The notes below the pieces were generated by a model, which was given only the letters and a program-made list of their open reading frames with translations, ran no database searches and was not told the origin of the DNA. Positions 36,267-45,958 of a stretch of 64,000 bases of DNA are shown here, piece by piece (position 1 is the first letter of the stretch; each line of letters opens with the position of its first letter). The translations under genes were made by a program, and so were the position numbers. The DNA is taken from contig NZ_JAEUAO010000002.1 of the NCBI RefSeq assembly GCF_019511375.1, positions 310,001 to 374,000 of the forward strand. The letters run 5' to 3'. The stretch comes from Rhizobium herbae (GTDB lineage: Bacteria > Pseudomonadota > Alphaproteobacteria > Rhizobiales > Rhizobiaceae).

Positions 36267-37286
36267 TTGCTGTCCGTTCCTTTGCCTTTCCTTGCCGGTC
36301 TCGTCTTCGCGGTGGTCGCGCATCAAAGCCTGAAAGGCGTTGACGCTGCAGGTCCGCGGCACATATTCCTCGCCTTCATCCTCCTCTATGCGCTTCAGGG
36401 CATGATCGTCGGGCTGCGCTTCGGTTACGGCATCGATGCTCTCGCGCCGATCCAGCCGGTCACCGCCGCGATCATGCCGCCGCTCGCTTTTCTCGCCTTC
36501 CGGTCATTGGCCGGGGCGCGGCTGAAAAGGCAGATTCTGCATGCTGCGGCGCCCCTCACTGTCGCCCTTTCTGTTGCCTTCCTGCGTGGTTTTGTCGATC
36601 TGCTCTTGCTGGCGATCTTCTTCGGCTATGGCGTAGCGCTCTACCGGCTAACGCTCGTAGGCGATGCGGCCGCTGCCGAGGCCTCGTTGCAGCGCGTGCG
36701 TCCGGTGCTGCGCGTCGCGCGGTTGACGGCCGGTCTGATGCTGTTTTTTGCGCTTTCCGACGGGGCGCTCGCGGTATACACGGCCTTCTACGGCCATGCC
36801 GCCGTGCCTGCCGCCGTCGGGCTGATGAACATCGTCGCCATTGTCGCGGTCCTCGCGTACTTTCTGATACCCGAAACCCGGGCCGGGCCTCTGGGCGAAC
36901 CGCGCAACCCGCCGAGCGGCGCCGACCAGGCCCTGTTGGCGAGCATCGAGGCGGCGCTGGAGGAAAATGCGCTTTACAAGGATGAGAACCTCAGTCTAGC
37001 GCGGCTCGCCCGCAGGGCGGGCCTGCCGCCGCGGGAGGTTTCGGCCGTGATCAACCGCGCCACCGGTTTCAACCTCTCGCAGTTCGTCAACAACCGTCGC
37101 GTCGCCGAGGTCTGCCGCCTGCTTGAGGAAACAAGGAAGCCGTTGACCGAGATCATGTTCGAGGCCGGCTTCTCCACCAAGTCCAATTTCAATCGGGAAT
37201 TCCGTCGCGTGACCGGGGTCAGCCCATCGCATTATCGGGCAGGGGCGCGAAAGCAACAGGTGGCTGACCCAAAAGCGAAGACTTGA
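36267..37286 (+). CDS. membrane-anchored AraC-family transcriptional regulator
   Basis: This 339-residue protein has about six to seven hydrophobic helices in its first 210 residues and an AraC-type DNA-binding domain at the C-terminus (about 235-330). The C-terminal text includes LARLARRAGLPPREVSAVINRA, FNLSQFVNNRRVAEVCRLL and ILFEAGFSTKSNFNREFRRVTG-like IMFEAGFSTKSNFNRE, with GVSPSHYR. Such proteins sense a membrane or envelope signal directly. The only start in frame is TTG at 36267. An ATG at 36236 in another frame encodes MIEAVFIGYLL, which would continue smoothly into SVPLPFLAGLVF if one base were changed, so a frameshift near 36268 is possible. It diverges from the esterase-like gene. 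Confidence 0.8.
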   Translation: MLSVPLPFLAGLVFAVVAHQSLKGVDAAGPRHIFLAFILLYALQGMIVGLRFGYGIDALAPIQPVTAAIMPPLAFLAFRSLAGARLKRQILHAAAPLTVALSVAFLRGFVDLLLLAIFFGYGVALYRLTLVGDAAAAEASLQRVRPVLRVARLTAGLMLFFALSDGALAVYTAFYGHAAVPAAVGLMNIVAIVAVLAYFLIPETRAGPLGEPRNPPSGADQALLASIEAALEENALYKDENLSLARLARRAGLPPREVSAVINRATGFNLSQFVNNRRVAEVCRLLEETRKPLTEIMFEAGFSTKSNFNREFRRVTGVSPSHYRAGARKQQVADPKAKT

Positions 37287-37456
37287 CCGGCATCCGTTAT
37301 TCGCCGATATCGCGCTGGCGAGCATCGCCAATTCGTGCTGCTGTCGCCAAGAAACATCTTGGCAATTCTTGCGCGCTATACCAGATAGGTCGCGGTGTCG
37401 CATGGCGCCGGGACATCGGATGTGGTATCAGCGCCGCCTAAAGAGAGGTCCGAAAT

Positions 37457-40363
37457 GTGCTCCCAAAGCAGCGGCTCGCAGAACCTGCCGGACAGGAAGA
37501 CGGTCGGCATTTGATGACCATACATGACACTTCATTTCCCGATATCCTGAATGTCGCAGCGCTGAGAGCCAAGTGCAGCTTCATTGCTTCGGCGCATGCG
37601 GAGCATCGCGACATGATGCGTCGGGCGTTGCTTGCCGCCTTCAAACAGGCCAATCTGGACGGCCGCCAGGCCGCCCGCGAGCTGCTGAAGCAGGATGGCA
37701 GCGGCCTCAGATGCGCCGAGCGGATTTCCTGGCTGCAGGACCAACTGATCACCGTGCTGCACGACTTCGTCCTGAACGAGGTCTTTGACGCCGCCAATGC
37801 GCAGCCCTGGACCCGCATCGCCGTCACCGCCGTCGGGGGTTATGGCCGCGGCACGCTGGCGCCGGGCTCGGATATCGATCTTCTCTTCCTGCTGCCGGCG
37901 AAAAAGGCTGTCTGGGCCGAGCCGGCAATCGAATTCATGCTCTATATCCTCTGGGATCTCGGCTTCAAGGTCGGTCACGCGACGCGCACGATCGACGAGT
38001 GCATCCGGCTGGCGCGGGGCGACATGACGATCCGCACCGCGATCCTCGAAACGCGCTATATTTGCGGCTCACGCGATCTTGCAGACGAGCTCGAAACCCG
38101 CTTCGACGGCGAGATCGTCAAGAACACGGGTCCCGATTTCATCGCCGCCAAGCTCGCCGAGCGCGACGAGCGCCACCGCAAGGCCGGTGACACGCGCTAT
38201 CTGGTCGAGCCGAACGTCAAGGAAGGCAAGGGCGGCCTGCGCGACCTCCACACGCTGTTCTGGATCGCCAAATACTTCTACCGCGTGAAAAACTCTGCCG
38301 ACCTGATCAAGCTCGGCGTCCTCTCGCGCCAGGAATACGAGCTGTTCCAGAAGGCCGATGATTTCCTCTGGGCCGTGCGCTGCCACATGCATTTCATGAC
38401 CGGCAAGGCGGAGGAGCGGCTGTCCTTCGACATCCAGCGCGAGATCGCTGAAGCCCTCGGCTACCATGACCACCCGGGCCTCACCGCGGTCGAACGTTTC
38501 ATGAAGCATTATTTCCTGGTGGCGAAGAATGTCGGCGACCTCACGCGCATCTTCTGTGCCGCGCTCGAGGATCAGCAGGCCAAGCAGCTGCCGGGATTTA
38601 CCGCGGCACTCAGCCGTTTCACCCACCGCGTCCGCAAGATCGCCGGCACGCTGGAATTCGTCGATGATGGCGGGCGCATCGCGCTTGCGAGCCCCGACAT
38701 CTTCAAGCGCGATCCGATCAACCTGATCCGCATGTTCCATGTCGCCGATATCAATGGCCTTGAGTTCCACCCGGCTGCCCTGAAGCAGGTGACCCGGTCG
38801 CTCGGCCTGATCACCCAGGCCGTGCGCGACAATGAGGAGGCCAACCGGCTCTTCATCTCGATGCTGACCTCGCGCCGCGACCCGGAACTGATCCTGCGGC
38901 GGATGAACGAGGCCGGCGTGCTCGGCCGCTTCATCCCGGAATTCGGCAAGATCGTGTCGTTGATGCAGTTCAACATGTATCACCACTATACGGTGGACGA
39001 ACATCTGCTGCGCGCCGTGGACGTGCTTTCCCGGATCGACCAGGGTCGCGACGAGGAACTGCACCCGCTGGCCGCCAAGCTGATGCCGGGCATCGAGGAT
39101 CGCACCGCATTGTTCGTTGCCGTGCTCCTGCATGACGTCGCCAAGGGTCGGCCTGAGGATCATTCGATCGCGGGTGCCAAGGTTGCCCGCAAGCTCTGCC
39201 CGCGCTTCGGCCTGACGCCGAAACAGACCGAGACCGTCGCCTGGCTGATCGAGGAGCATCTGACCATGTCGATGGTCGCCCAGACGCGCGACCTCAACGA
39301 CCGCAAGACGATCATCGATTTCAGCGAACGGGTGCAGTCGCTCGACCGCCTGAAGATGCTGCTCGTGCTGACGATCGCCGATATCCGCGCCGTCGGTCCG
39401 GGCGTGTGGAATGGCTGGAAGGGCCAGCTTCTGCGCACGCTCTACTACGAGACCGAACTGCTTCTCTCCGGCGGCTTCTCCGACCTGCCGCGCAAGGAGC
39501 GTGCGGCACATGCGGCCGAGACGCTCTACAATGCGCTGTCAGATTGGAGCCAGAAGGATCGCAAGACCTATACCAAGCTGCACTATCAACCCTATCTGCT
39601 TTCCGTGCCGCTGGAGGACCAGCTCCGCCACGCCCGCTTCATCCGCGAAGCCGACAAGGCGGGCCGGGCGCTGGCAACGATGGTCAGGACGCACCAGTTC
39701 CACGCCATCACCGAAATCACCGTGCTCTCGCCCGACCATCCGCGCCTGCTGGCTGTGATCGCCGGCGCCTGTGCCGCGGCCGGCGCCAACATCGTCGACG
39801 CGCAGATCTTCACGACCTCGGACGGCCGGGCACTGGACACCATCCTCGTCAACCGCGAGTTCCCGAACGACGACGACGAGACGCGCCGTGCCGCCAGCAT
39901 CGGCAAGATGATCGAGGACGTGCTGTCGGGCAAGAAGCGGCTGCCGGAGGTGATCGCCAGCCGGACCAAGCACCGCAAGCGCAACAAGGCGTTCACGGTG
40001 CCGCCGGCCGTCACCATCAGCAACGGCCTCTCCAACAAGTTCACAGTCATCGAGGTGGAATGCCTCGACCGCACCGGCCTCTTGTCGGAGATCACGGCCG
40101 TGCTGTCCGATCTTTCCCTCGATATCGCCTCCGCCCACATCACCACCTTCGGCGAGAAGGTCATCGATACCTTCTACGTCACCGACCTTGTCGGCCAGAA
40201 GATCACCAATGAGACCCGGCACGGCAATATCGTCGCGCGTCTCAAGGCGGTCATGTCGGATGAGACCGATGAGATGCGCGACCGCATGCCGCCGGGCATC
40301 ATCGCGCCGCAGAACGCCCAGCGTCCGGCGACGGCGCCCAGAAAAATCAGGGCGGACTCATGA
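37457..40363 (+). CDS. glnD: GlnD, bifunctional PII uridylyltransferase/uridylyl-removing enzyme
   Basis: This 968-residue sensor of glutamine adds UMP to PII proteins when nitrogen is low and removes it when nitrogen is high. The N-terminal nucleotidyltransferase has [20 protein letters not shown] with the G-S-D-I-D catalytic motif, the middle HD domain has [18 protein letters not shown] (uridylyl-removing activity), and the C-terminus carries two ACT domains for glutamine ([18 protein letters not shown] and [19 protein letters not shown]). All active-site residues seem present. The GTG at 37457 follows AGAGAGG with ideal spacing; the later ATG at 37514 is an alternative. murJ overlaps its stop as ATGA. 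Confidence 0.96.
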   Translation: MLPKQRLAEPAGQEDGRHLMTIHDTSFPDILNVAALRAKCSFIASAHAEHRDMMRRALLAAFKQANLDGRQAARELLKQDGSGLRCAERISWLQDQLITVLHDFVLNEVFDAANAQPWTRIAVTAVGGYGRGTLAPGSDIDLLFLLPAKKAVWAEPAIEFMLYILWDLGFKVGHATRTIDECIRLARGDMTIRTAILETRYICGSRDLADELETRFDGEIVKNTGPDFIAAKLAERDERHRKAGDTRYLVEPNVKEGKGGLRDLHTLFWIAKYFYRVKNSADLIKLGVLSRQEYELFQKADDFLWAVRCHMHFMTGKAEERLSFDIQREIAEALGYHDHPGLTAVERFMKHYFLVAKNVGDLTRIFCAALEDQQAKQLPGFTAALSRFTHRVRKIAGTLEFVDDGGRIALASPDIFKRDPINLIRMFHVADINGLEFHPAALKQVTRSLGLITQAVRDNEEANRLFISMLTSRRDPELILRRMNEAGVLGRFIPEFGKIVSLMQFNMYHHYTVDEHLLRAVDVLSRIDQGRDEELHPLAAKLMPGIEDRTALFVAVLLHDVAKGRPEDHSIAGAKVARKLCPRFGLTPKQTETVAWLIEEHLTMSMVAQTRDLNDRKTIIDFSERVQSLDRLKMLLVLTIADIRAVGPGVWNGWKGQLLRTLYYETELLLSGGFSDLPRKERAAHAAETLYNALSDWSQKDRKTYTKLHYQPYLLSVPLEDQLRHARFIREADKAGRALATMVRTHQFHAITEITVLSPDHPRLLAVIAGACAAAGANIVDAQIFTTSDGRALDTILVNREFPNDDDETRRAASIGKMIEDVLSGKKRLPEVIASRTKHRKRNKAFTVPPAVTISNGLSNKFTVIEVECLDRTGLLSEITAVLSDLSLDIASAHITTFGEKVIDTFYVTDLVGQKITNETRHGNIVARLKAVMSDETDEMRDRMPPGIIAPQNAQRPATAPRKIRADS

Positions 40364-41952
40364 GCCTCGTCGGGAAATTCATGACGGTCGGCGCTGCCAC
40401 GCTCGGCAGTCGCATCTTCGGCTTCGCCCGCGAAACGCTGATGGCGGCCGCCCTCGGCACGGGGCCGATGGCCGACGTTTTCTACGCCGCCTTCCGCTTC
40501 CCCAACCTCTTTCGCCGCCTGTTCGCCGAAGGTGCCTTCAATGCCGCCTTCGTGCCGCTGTTTTCCAAGGAGATCGAGGCGAACGGCACGGACGGGGCCA
40601 AGCGCTTTTCGGAAGAAGTCTTCGGCGTGCTTTTTTCGGTGCTGCTGGTCCTCACCATCGTGATGGAGCTTTCCATGCCGCTCCTGGTGCGCTTCATCAT
40701 CGCGCCGGGCTTTGCCGACGACCCGCAGAAATTCGGCATCACGGTCAGCATGGCGGCGGTGATGTTCCCTTACCTGATGTGCATGTCGCTGACCGCGATG
40801 ATGAGCGGCATGCTGAATTCGCTGCATCATTTCTTCGCCGCCGCCGTCGCGCCGATCTTCCTCAATGTCGTGATGATCGGCGCGCTGTTCTATGCGCTCT
40901 ATACCGGGGCCGATCCGCTGGCGACCGCCTGGTATTTGTCCTGGGGCGTGCTGGCGGCCGGCATCCTGCAGCTTGCCGTCGTCTATCTCGGCGTTCTTCA
41001 TGCCGGCATGAACATCGGCCTGCGCTTTCCCCGCTTCACGCCCAACGTCAAGCGCCTGCTGATCCTTGCCGTACCTGCGGCGATCACCGGCGGCATCACC
41101 CAGATCAACCAGTTGATCGGCCAGGCAATCGCGTCCGCCCAGGACGGCGCCATTGCCGCCCTGCAATATGCCGATCGCATCTATCAGCTGCCGCTCGGCG
41201 TCGTCGGCATTGCCGTCGGCGTCGTGCTTCTTCCGGAGTTGTCGCGCGCGCTCAAGGGCGGCAATCTGCGCGAAGCCGGAAACCTGCAGAACCGCTCGAT
41301 CGAATTCGTGCTGTTCCTGACGATCCCTGCGGCTTTCGCGCTCTGGATTCTCTCCGACGAGATCATCCGCGTGCTCTACGAGCGCGGCGCCTTCCACGCG
41401 CAGAACACCGAGATCGTCGGGTCGATCCTCGCCATTTACGGCATCGGCCTCCCGGCCTTCGTGCTGATAAAGGCGCTGCAGCCGGGCTTTTACGCCCGCG
41501 AGGACACCAAGACGCCGATGCGGTTTTCCGTCGTCGCGGTTGCCGTCAACTGCGCCACAGCCCTGACCCTGTTCCCGCGTCTCGGGGCGCCAGGCATCGC
41601 AATCGCCGAAGCGACGGCTGGTTGGCTCAGCACCATCCTGCTCTTCGTGACGCTGCTGCGCCGCGGCCATCTCGCGTGGGAATGGGCGCTGATGCGGCGG
41701 ACAGCGCTACTTGTCGTGTCTGCGGCCGTCATGGGCGGCGCGCTTTATTATCTGCGCGGCGTCTTTGCGGTATCGCTTGCCTCCGGTTCGCCGCTCCTGA
41801 CGAAGATCGGCGCGCTAACCCTCTTGATTGCCGTCTCGATGGCCGTCTATTTCGCCGTCGCCTTTCTTGTCGGCGGTGCCGATCTCGGCATGATCCGGCG
41901 GAATTTGAAGCGCAAGGCCGCAGCCAAACCGGCCCCGCCCGCCGATATCTGA
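40360..41952 (+). CDS. murJ: MurJ, lipid II flippase
   Basis: This 530-residue membrane protein (formerly MviN) moves lipid II, the peptidoglycan precursor, across the inner membrane. About 14 hydrophobic helices are present. The N-terminus [20 protein letters not shown] and [21 protein letters not shown] are the family marks, with conserved arginines in helix 1 (RIFGFARE) and the region PNLFRR. The C-terminal tail [11 protein letters not shown] is a rhizobial feature. It starts inside the glnD stop codon (ATGA), so both are translationally coupled. An inverted repeat follows its stop. Confidence 0.95.
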   Translation: MSLVGKFMTVGAATLGSRIFGFARETLMAAALGTGPMADVFYAAFRFPNLFRRLFAEGAFNAAFVPLFSKEIEANGTDGAKRFSEEVFGVLFSVLLVLTIVMELSMPLLVRFIIAPGFADDPQKFGITVSMAAVMFPYLMCMSLTAMMSGMLNSLHHFFAAAVAPIFLNVVMIGALFYALYTGADPLATAWYLSWGVLAAGILQLAVVYLGVLHAGMNIGLRFPRFTPNVKRLLILAVPAAITGGITQINQLIGQAIASAQDGAIAALQYADRIYQLPLGVVGIAVGVVLLPELSRALKGGNLREAGNLQNRSIEFVLFLTIPAAFALWILSDEIIRVLYERGAFHAQNTEIVGSILAIYGIGLPAFVLIKALQPGFYAREDTKTPMRFSVVAVAVNCATALTLFPRLGAPGIAIAEATAGWLSTILLFVTLLRRGHLAWEWALMRRTALLVVSAAVMGGALYYLRGVFAVSLASGSPLLTKIGALTLLIAVSMAVYFAVAFLVGGADLGMIRRNLKRKAAAKPAPPADI

Positions 41953-41987
41953 CGCGACGCCTGTGAAAGAGATCATCGCGCGTCGCG
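41953..41987. terminator. inverted repeat between convergent murJ and M15-peptidase genes
   Basis: CGCGACGC (41953-41960) and GCGTCGCG (41980-41987) form a perfect 8-bp stem over a 19-nt loop. It fills the 39-bp gap between the two stop codons, without a T-run. It may end or stabilise both messages. Confidence 0.45.
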
Positions 41988-41991
41988 CCTG

Positions 41992-42474
41992 TCAGGTGCG
42001 CCTGCCTGACCGGCGCTTGGCGGCCAGGAGTCCGCCGCCCCTGCGGCCGCAATGGGCCCATTGGCGCCGGGGACCCGTATCGACGTGAATGATGCCGTTG
42101 CAATAGCGGCCGATGCCGCCGATGCCGGGTGCCGTTCTTGCGGCGGCGATGATCTTGCTTTCCGGCACGCCGGGCACGCGGATATCCGCTGCCTGGCACA
42201 GTCGGTGAAGTGAGCCGCGGCGATGCGCGCGCGGGCGGTGACCTGATGTCACCAGCGGCCGTTGCCCGGTGCTGGCACCAATATGCGCCAATATGCTTCG
42301 CAGTCTCGGCGAGAAGCAGCTGGTCATGACCGAAGCGGTCTGGACGCCATAGGCTACGGTTACGCTGCGGGTCGGAAGGCTGACCTTGCGCCGCTTGCCA
42401 TCGCTGGCTTCGCTGCTGGTGAAGAAGGACAAGGCGAGCAGGCAGGAAAGAGCAATCGAGAAAACGTCACGCAT
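41992..42474 (-). CDS. YcbK-like M15-family peptidase (exported)
   Basis: This 160-residue protein has an N-terminal signal peptide (MRDVFSIALSCLLALSFFTS) and a zinc-peptidase domain of the M15/DUF882 type (D-Ala-D-Ala carboxypeptidase fold). Zinc-ligand text is TSGHRPRAHRRGSLHRLCQAAD (read in pieces: histidine of GSLH and aspartate of AADIRV) and IIHVDTG (third histidine). PGIGGIGRYCNGIIH is typical of this rhizobial group. The start at 42474 follows AAGGGGGATT. It probably acts on peptidoglycan in the periplasm. A signal for anchoring is not visible. It is convergent with murJ. Confidence 0.8.
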   Translation of the reverse strand: MRDVFSIALSCLLALSFFTSSEASDGKRRKVSLPTRSVTVAYGVQTASVMTSCFSPRLRSILAHIGASTGQRPLVTSGHRPRAHRRGSLHRLCQAADIRVPGVPESKIIAAARTAPGIGGIGRYCNGIIHVDTGPRRQWAHCGRRGGGLLAAKRRSGRRT

Positions 42475-42916
42475 AGCAATCCCCCTTGGCAAATGCCTCA
42501 CGGCACGTTGGTTTCGGATGCGGCATGCAAAACGGCATCGGGCCGCCGTGCGTTTTGCGGCACGGCAGTCGAACGGCCCCATTTAAATGCGGGGCTTAGG
42601 GATACAATGGTAAATTCATCCAAAATGAAGCAAAATTGTGGAATTGAATGTCTACAACGCAAATTGCAGAGCATGGTTTGCTTGAGTTTTGTATTAAAGA
42701 CAAAAATAAATTAGAGAAAAAATTTCTAGTTTGATTTTGGGTGATGCCGTTGCGCCAGCTTTGAATCGGCGCCGAGGGCGATCGGCCTTGCGCGTTTGCC
42801 GCCACATCAGGATCCGCAAAGTGCGTGGACGCCTCTTGATCGCTGCCGCGCCTGTGTGCATAAGCCCGCCAACAGCAACAGAGGCCGGGCCCTCCACAAG
42901 CCCGAATGAGGACACG
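42475..42916. other. 442-bp gap with an AT-rich core, upstream of trpS
   Basis: No certain gene is seen. The segment at about 42598-42745 is strikingly AT-rich for this genome and sits between a peptidase gene on the minus strand and trpS on the plus strand. A 36-codon frame (42607-42714, MVNSSKMKQN...) has a possible AGGGA ribosome site 5 nt before its ATG, but nothing else supports it. A 7-bp inverted repeat, GCCGTGC/GCACGGC, lies at 42545-42566. The interval probably holds both divergent promoters and perhaps a MucR/Ros-type AT-rich binding region. Confidence 0.45.
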
Positions 42917-43984
42917 ATGTCAGACTTCAAGCCGCTCGTTTTTTCCGGCGTTCAGCCCACCGGCAATCTCCATCTCGGCAATTATCTGGGCGCGATCCGC
43001 AAGTTCGTGGCGCTGCAGGAAAACAACGATTGCATCTATTGCGTCGTCGACCTGCACGCGATCACCGCGCAACTCGTACATGCCGACATGCGCAGCCAGA
43101 TCCGCTCGATCGCCGCCGCGTTCATCGCCGCCGGCATTGATCCGAAGAGGCACATCGTTTTCAACCAGTCGGCTGTGCCGCAGCATGCCGAGCTCGCCTG
43201 GATCTTCAATTGCGTCGCCCGCATCGGCTGGATGGAACGCATGACGCAGTTCAAGGACAAGTCCGGTGGCAAGAACGCCGAGCAGATGTCGCTTGGCCTG
43301 CTCGCCTATCCGAGCCTGATGGCCGCCGACATTCTCGTCTATCGCGGCACGCATGTGCCGGTTGGCGATGACCAGAAGCAGCATCTGGAGCTTGCCCGCG
43401 ATATCGCCATGAAGTTCAACATCGACTTCATGGAACATATCCGCAGGACAGATTACGGCGTCGACATCAAGGTCGGAGAGGAGCCCGTTCATGCCTTCTT
43501 CCCGATGGTCGAACCGTTGATCGACGGCCCGGCACCGCGGGTGATGAGCCTGCGCGACGGAACGAAGAAGATGTCGAAGTCGGACGCGTCCGATCTGTCG
43601 CGCATCAACCTGATGGACGACGCCGATGCGATCTCCAAGAAGATCCGCAAGGCAAAGACCGACCCGGATGCCTTGCCGAGCGAGGTCGATGGCCTCAAGG
43701 GTCGCGCGGAAGCGGACAACCTCGTCGGCATCTATGCGGCGCTTGCCGACAAGACCAAGGGCCAGGTTCTCGAGGAGTTCGGCGGCCAGCAGTTCTCGGT
43801 CTTCAAGCCGGCACTGGTGGATCTGGCGGTCAACGTTCTTGCGCCGATATCGGGCGAAATGCGTCGCCTGATGGATGACACGACCCACATCGACGGCATC
43901 CTGCGCGATGGCGGCGAGCGGGCCCGGGCAAGGGCGGAAGTGACGATGAACCAGGTCCGGGAGATCGTCGGCTTTCTGCATTAA
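42917..43984 (+). CDS. trpS: tryptophanyl-tRNA synthetase
   Basis: This 355-residue class Ic synthetase charges tRNA(Trp). The HIGH-like motif is [13 protein letters not shown] (about residues 14-26) and the KMSKS motif is complete ([12 protein letters not shown], about 214-225). [10 protein letters not shown] and [16 protein letters not shown] are further family blocks. The ATG at 42917 fits length and follows AATGAGGACACG; the longer open frame from 42731 is not conserved. usp starts 53 bp downstream. Confidence 0.97.
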   Translation: MSDFKPLVFSGVQPTGNLHLGNYLGAIRKFVALQENNDCIYCVVDLHAITAQLVHADMRSQIRSIAAAFIAAGIDPKRHIVFNQSAVPQHAELAWIFNCVARIGWMERMTQFKDKSGGKNAEQMSLGLLAYPSLMAADILVYRGTHVPVGDDQKQHLELARDIAMKFNIDFMEHIRRTDYGVDIKVGEEPVHAFFPMVEPLIDGPAPRVMSLRDGTKKMSKSDASDLSRINLMDDADAISKKIRKAKTDPDALPSEVDGLKGRAEADNLVGIYAALADKTKGQVLEEFGGQQFSVFKPALVDLAVNVLAPISGEMRRLMDDTTHIDGILRDGGERARARAEVTMNQVREIVGFLH

Positions 43985-44037
43985 ACCGCCGCAAAAGAAA
44001 CCTTGCAGCCAAAAATATCGGGTGTAAGAGTCCCGTT

Positions 44038-44529
44038 ATGGTTTCAACACGACTCTCACGACTGGAAGGTCACCGCCGTAAATTTATGGCGGTGATCGAC
44101 GACACGCCGGAATGCGGCCGGGCCGTTCACTATGCCGGCATGAGGGCCAAGAATTCCAACGGCGGCCTGGTTCTTCTGTACGTCATTGCCGATGGCGATT
44201 TCCAGGAATGGCTTGGCGTCGAAGGCATCATGCGGGCAGAAGCGCGCGAGGAGGCGGAGGCAACGCTCGCCAAGATCGGCCAGACGGTGCGCGAGACGAT
44301 CGGCATCGAGCCGGAGATGGTGATCCGCGAAGGCAGCGCCACCGAGCAGATCTACAGCCTGATTGAGGAAGACCGGGACATCGCGATCCTCGTGCTCGCA
44401 GCCGGTTCCGCCAAGGATGGCCCGGGGCCGCTGGTATCCTCGATCGCCGGCAAGACGGCGGCATTTCCGATCCCGGTGACGGTCATACCAGACAGCCTGA
44501 CGGATGCGGAAATCGACGCGTTGAGCTGA
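44038..44529 (+). CDS. universal stress protein (UspA family)
   Basis: This 163-residue protein has a single Usp domain: FMAVIDDTPECGRAVHYAGM (strand 1 and helix 1), GGLVLLYVIADGDFQEWLG, VREGSATEQIYSLIEE-like text and AILVLAAGSAKDGPGPLVSSIAGK at the ATP-site loop. The G-x2-G-x9-G-S ATP motif is altered, so nucleotide binding is uncertain. Such proteins are induced in growth arrest. It lies between trpS and nfu and may be expressed with trpS. Confidence 0.88.
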   Translation: MVSTRLSRLEGHRRKFMAVIDDTPECGRAVHYAGMRAKNSNGGLVLLYVIADGDFQEWLGVEGIMRAEAREEAEATLAKIGQTVRETIGIEPEMVIREGSATEQIYSLIEEDRDIAILVLAAGSAKDGPGPLVSSIAGKTAAFPIPVTVIPDSLTDAEIDALS

Positions 44530-44583
44530 AGGCAGCATCAGGCGTTTTCATCCTTCACGGCCGCAATCGCTCCCTGGCGCATC

Positions 44584-44628
44584 TTGAAGCTGTTGTTCAA
44601 ACGGCCTATATTTTTGAATAATTCTAAA
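44584..44628 (+). promoter_or_regulatory. nfu promoter overlapped by an Irr-type iron control element
   Basis: TTGAAG (44584-44589) and TATATT (44607-44612) are separated by 17 bp, a good vegetative promoter. TTTTGAA-TAA-TTCTAAA at 44612-44628 differs in one base from the inverted repeat TTTAGAA-N3-TTCTAAA, the iron control element recognised by Irr in rhizobia. It starts at the -10 box and covers the expected transcription start, a position for repression. The nfu ATG is 41 bp further on. Irr represses iron-using genes when iron is scarce, which suits a Fe-S carrier gene. Confidence 0.6.
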
Positions 44629-44669
44629 CAGGCTGGTTGAACGTCATCCCGGCCGACGCGGAGAAAGAC

Positions 44670-45236
44670 ATGTTCATCCAGACTGAAGCCACGCCGAACC
44701 CGGCGACGTTGAAATTCCTGCCCGGCAAGGTGGTCATGGAAAACGGCACGGCTGAATTCCGTGACGCCGAAGAAGCTGCGGCCGGTTCGGCGCTCGCCTC
44801 GCGGCTGTTCACGATCCCCGGCGTCACCGGGGTCTATTTCGGCTACGATTTCATCACCGTGACCAAGGAAGATCAGGAATGGCAGCATCTGAAGCCCGCC
44901 ATTCTCGGCTCGATCATGGAACACTTCATGTCAGGCCAGCCGGTCATGGCCGTGCAGACCCGCGCCGAAGAGAGCGATCTGGACGGCGAGTTCTTCGACG
45001 AAGGTGACGAGACGATCGTCGCCACGATCAAGGAACTGCTGGAAAGCCGCGTCCGCCCGGCCGTTGCCCAGGATGGCGGCGACATCACCTTCAAGGGGTT
45101 CCGCGACGGGGTGGTCTTCCTCAACATGAAGGGTGCCTGCTCCGGCTGCCCGTCCTCGACGGCGACGCTGAAGCACGGAGTGCAGAACCTTTTGCACCAT
45201 TTCATTCCCGAGGTGCAGGCGGTTGAAGCCGTCTGA
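44670..45236 (+). CDS. NifU/Nfu-family Fe-S cluster carrier
   Basis: This 188-residue protein carries an N-terminal Nfu domain (MFIQTEATPNPATLKFLPG, GVTGVYFGYDFITVTK) and a C-terminal NifU-like domain (about 110-185) with VRPAVAQDGGDITFKGF and the cluster-binding motif GACSGCPSSTATLKHG (C-x2-C). It receives 4Fe-4S clusters from the SUF machinery and passes them to apo-enzymes. I start it at 44670 because TPNPATLKFLPG near the N-terminus defines the family; an ATG 33 bp upstream lacks support. It is under a promoter with an Irr-type box. tsaB follows. Confidence 0.93.
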   Translation: MFIQTEATPNPATLKFLPGKVVMENGTAEFRDAEEAAAGSALASRLFTIPGVTGVYFGYDFITVTKEDQEWQHLKPAILGSIMEHFMSGQPVMAVQTRAEESDLDGEFFDEGDETIVATIKELLESRVRPAVAQDGGDITFKGFRDGVVFLNMKGACSGCPSSTATLKHGVQNLLHHFIPEVQAVEAV

Positions 45237-45283
45237 GCGAGCGTACAGCCAGTGCCGCGACTATGCGTTAGAGTGCTCCACCC

Positions 45284-45949
45284 ATGATCGTCCTGGCCAT
45301 CGATACAGCTGGGACCGGTTGCTTTGCCGCCGTTTATGACAGCACCGCCGACAAGGTCCTCGCATCTGCCGGTGCCGATATCGGCCGCGGTCACGCCGAG
45401 CAGCTCCTGGCCTTCGTCGACCAGGCGCTTGCCGAAAGCGGCAAGGCCTTGTCCGATATCGATCGCATTGCCGTCACCATCGGCCCCGGGTCCTTTACCG
45501 GCATCCGGGTCGGCGTTGCCGCAGCGCGCGGCTTTGCTCTCGCCCTCGGCGTGCCGTCCGTCGGCGTGTCCGTGCTGGCGGCGCTTGCCAAGTCCGCTGG
45601 TGAGAAACATCCGGGCCGGCCGGTGCTTGCCGCCATGGATGCGAAACGCGACGAACTCTATTGCCAGATATTCGAGGCCGCCGGCACGCCGCGGACCGAG
45701 GCGCAGATCGTCGAGCTCGACGATGCACCGCGCATGTTCGCGGGGTTCGAGGGCGTCATCTGCGGCTCCGCCACCCGGCATTTGACCGATGCTCCTTTGC
45801 CGGATGTGGCTGAGGTCGACGCCGCCGACATCGGCGTTGTGGCGCGGCTTGGCGCGGCTGCCGATCCGTCGCGGGGCAGGCCGAGCCCGCTTTATCTGCG
45901 CGGGCCGGATGTGAGGCCGCAGGCCGGCTTTGCCGTTGCGCGGGCGTAA
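45284..45949 (+). CDS. tsaB: TsaB, tRNA threonylcarbamoyladenosine biosynthesis protein
   Basis: This 221-residue protein is the scaffold of the TsaBDE complex that makes t6A at position 37 of ANN-decoding tRNAs. It has an ASKHA fold like TsaD but lacks the metal-binding histidines. Blocks are VLAIDTAGTGCFAAV, GRGHAEQLLAFVDQAL, VTIGPGSFTGIRVGVAAARG (in pieces, about 65-84) and MDAKRDELYCQIFE. The rimI gene follows after 9 bp, the widespread tsaB-rimI pairing. TsaD is encoded elsewhere. Confidence 0.93.
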   Translation: MIVLAIDTAGTGCFAAVYDSTADKVLASAGADIGRGHAEQLLAFVDQALAESGKALSDIDRIAVTIGPGSFTGIRVGVAAARGFALALGVPSVGVSVLAALAKSAGEKHPGRPVLAAMDAKRDELYCQIFEAAGTPRTEAQIVELDDAPRMFAGFEGVICGSATRHLTDAPLPDVAEVDAADIGVVARLGAAADPSRGRPSPLYLRGPDVRPQAGFAVARA

Positions 45950-45958
45950 GAGCGTAAG

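Noticed and set aside
40188-41966. Frame-shifted open frame of 592 codons over murJ
   Set aside because: murJ has membrane helices and family motifs; the other frame is Arg-rich and overlaps glnD as well.
42607-42714. 36-codon small ORF in the AT-rich gap
   Set aside because: A possible ribosome site exists, but length, composition and lack of any relative make it too weak to annotate.
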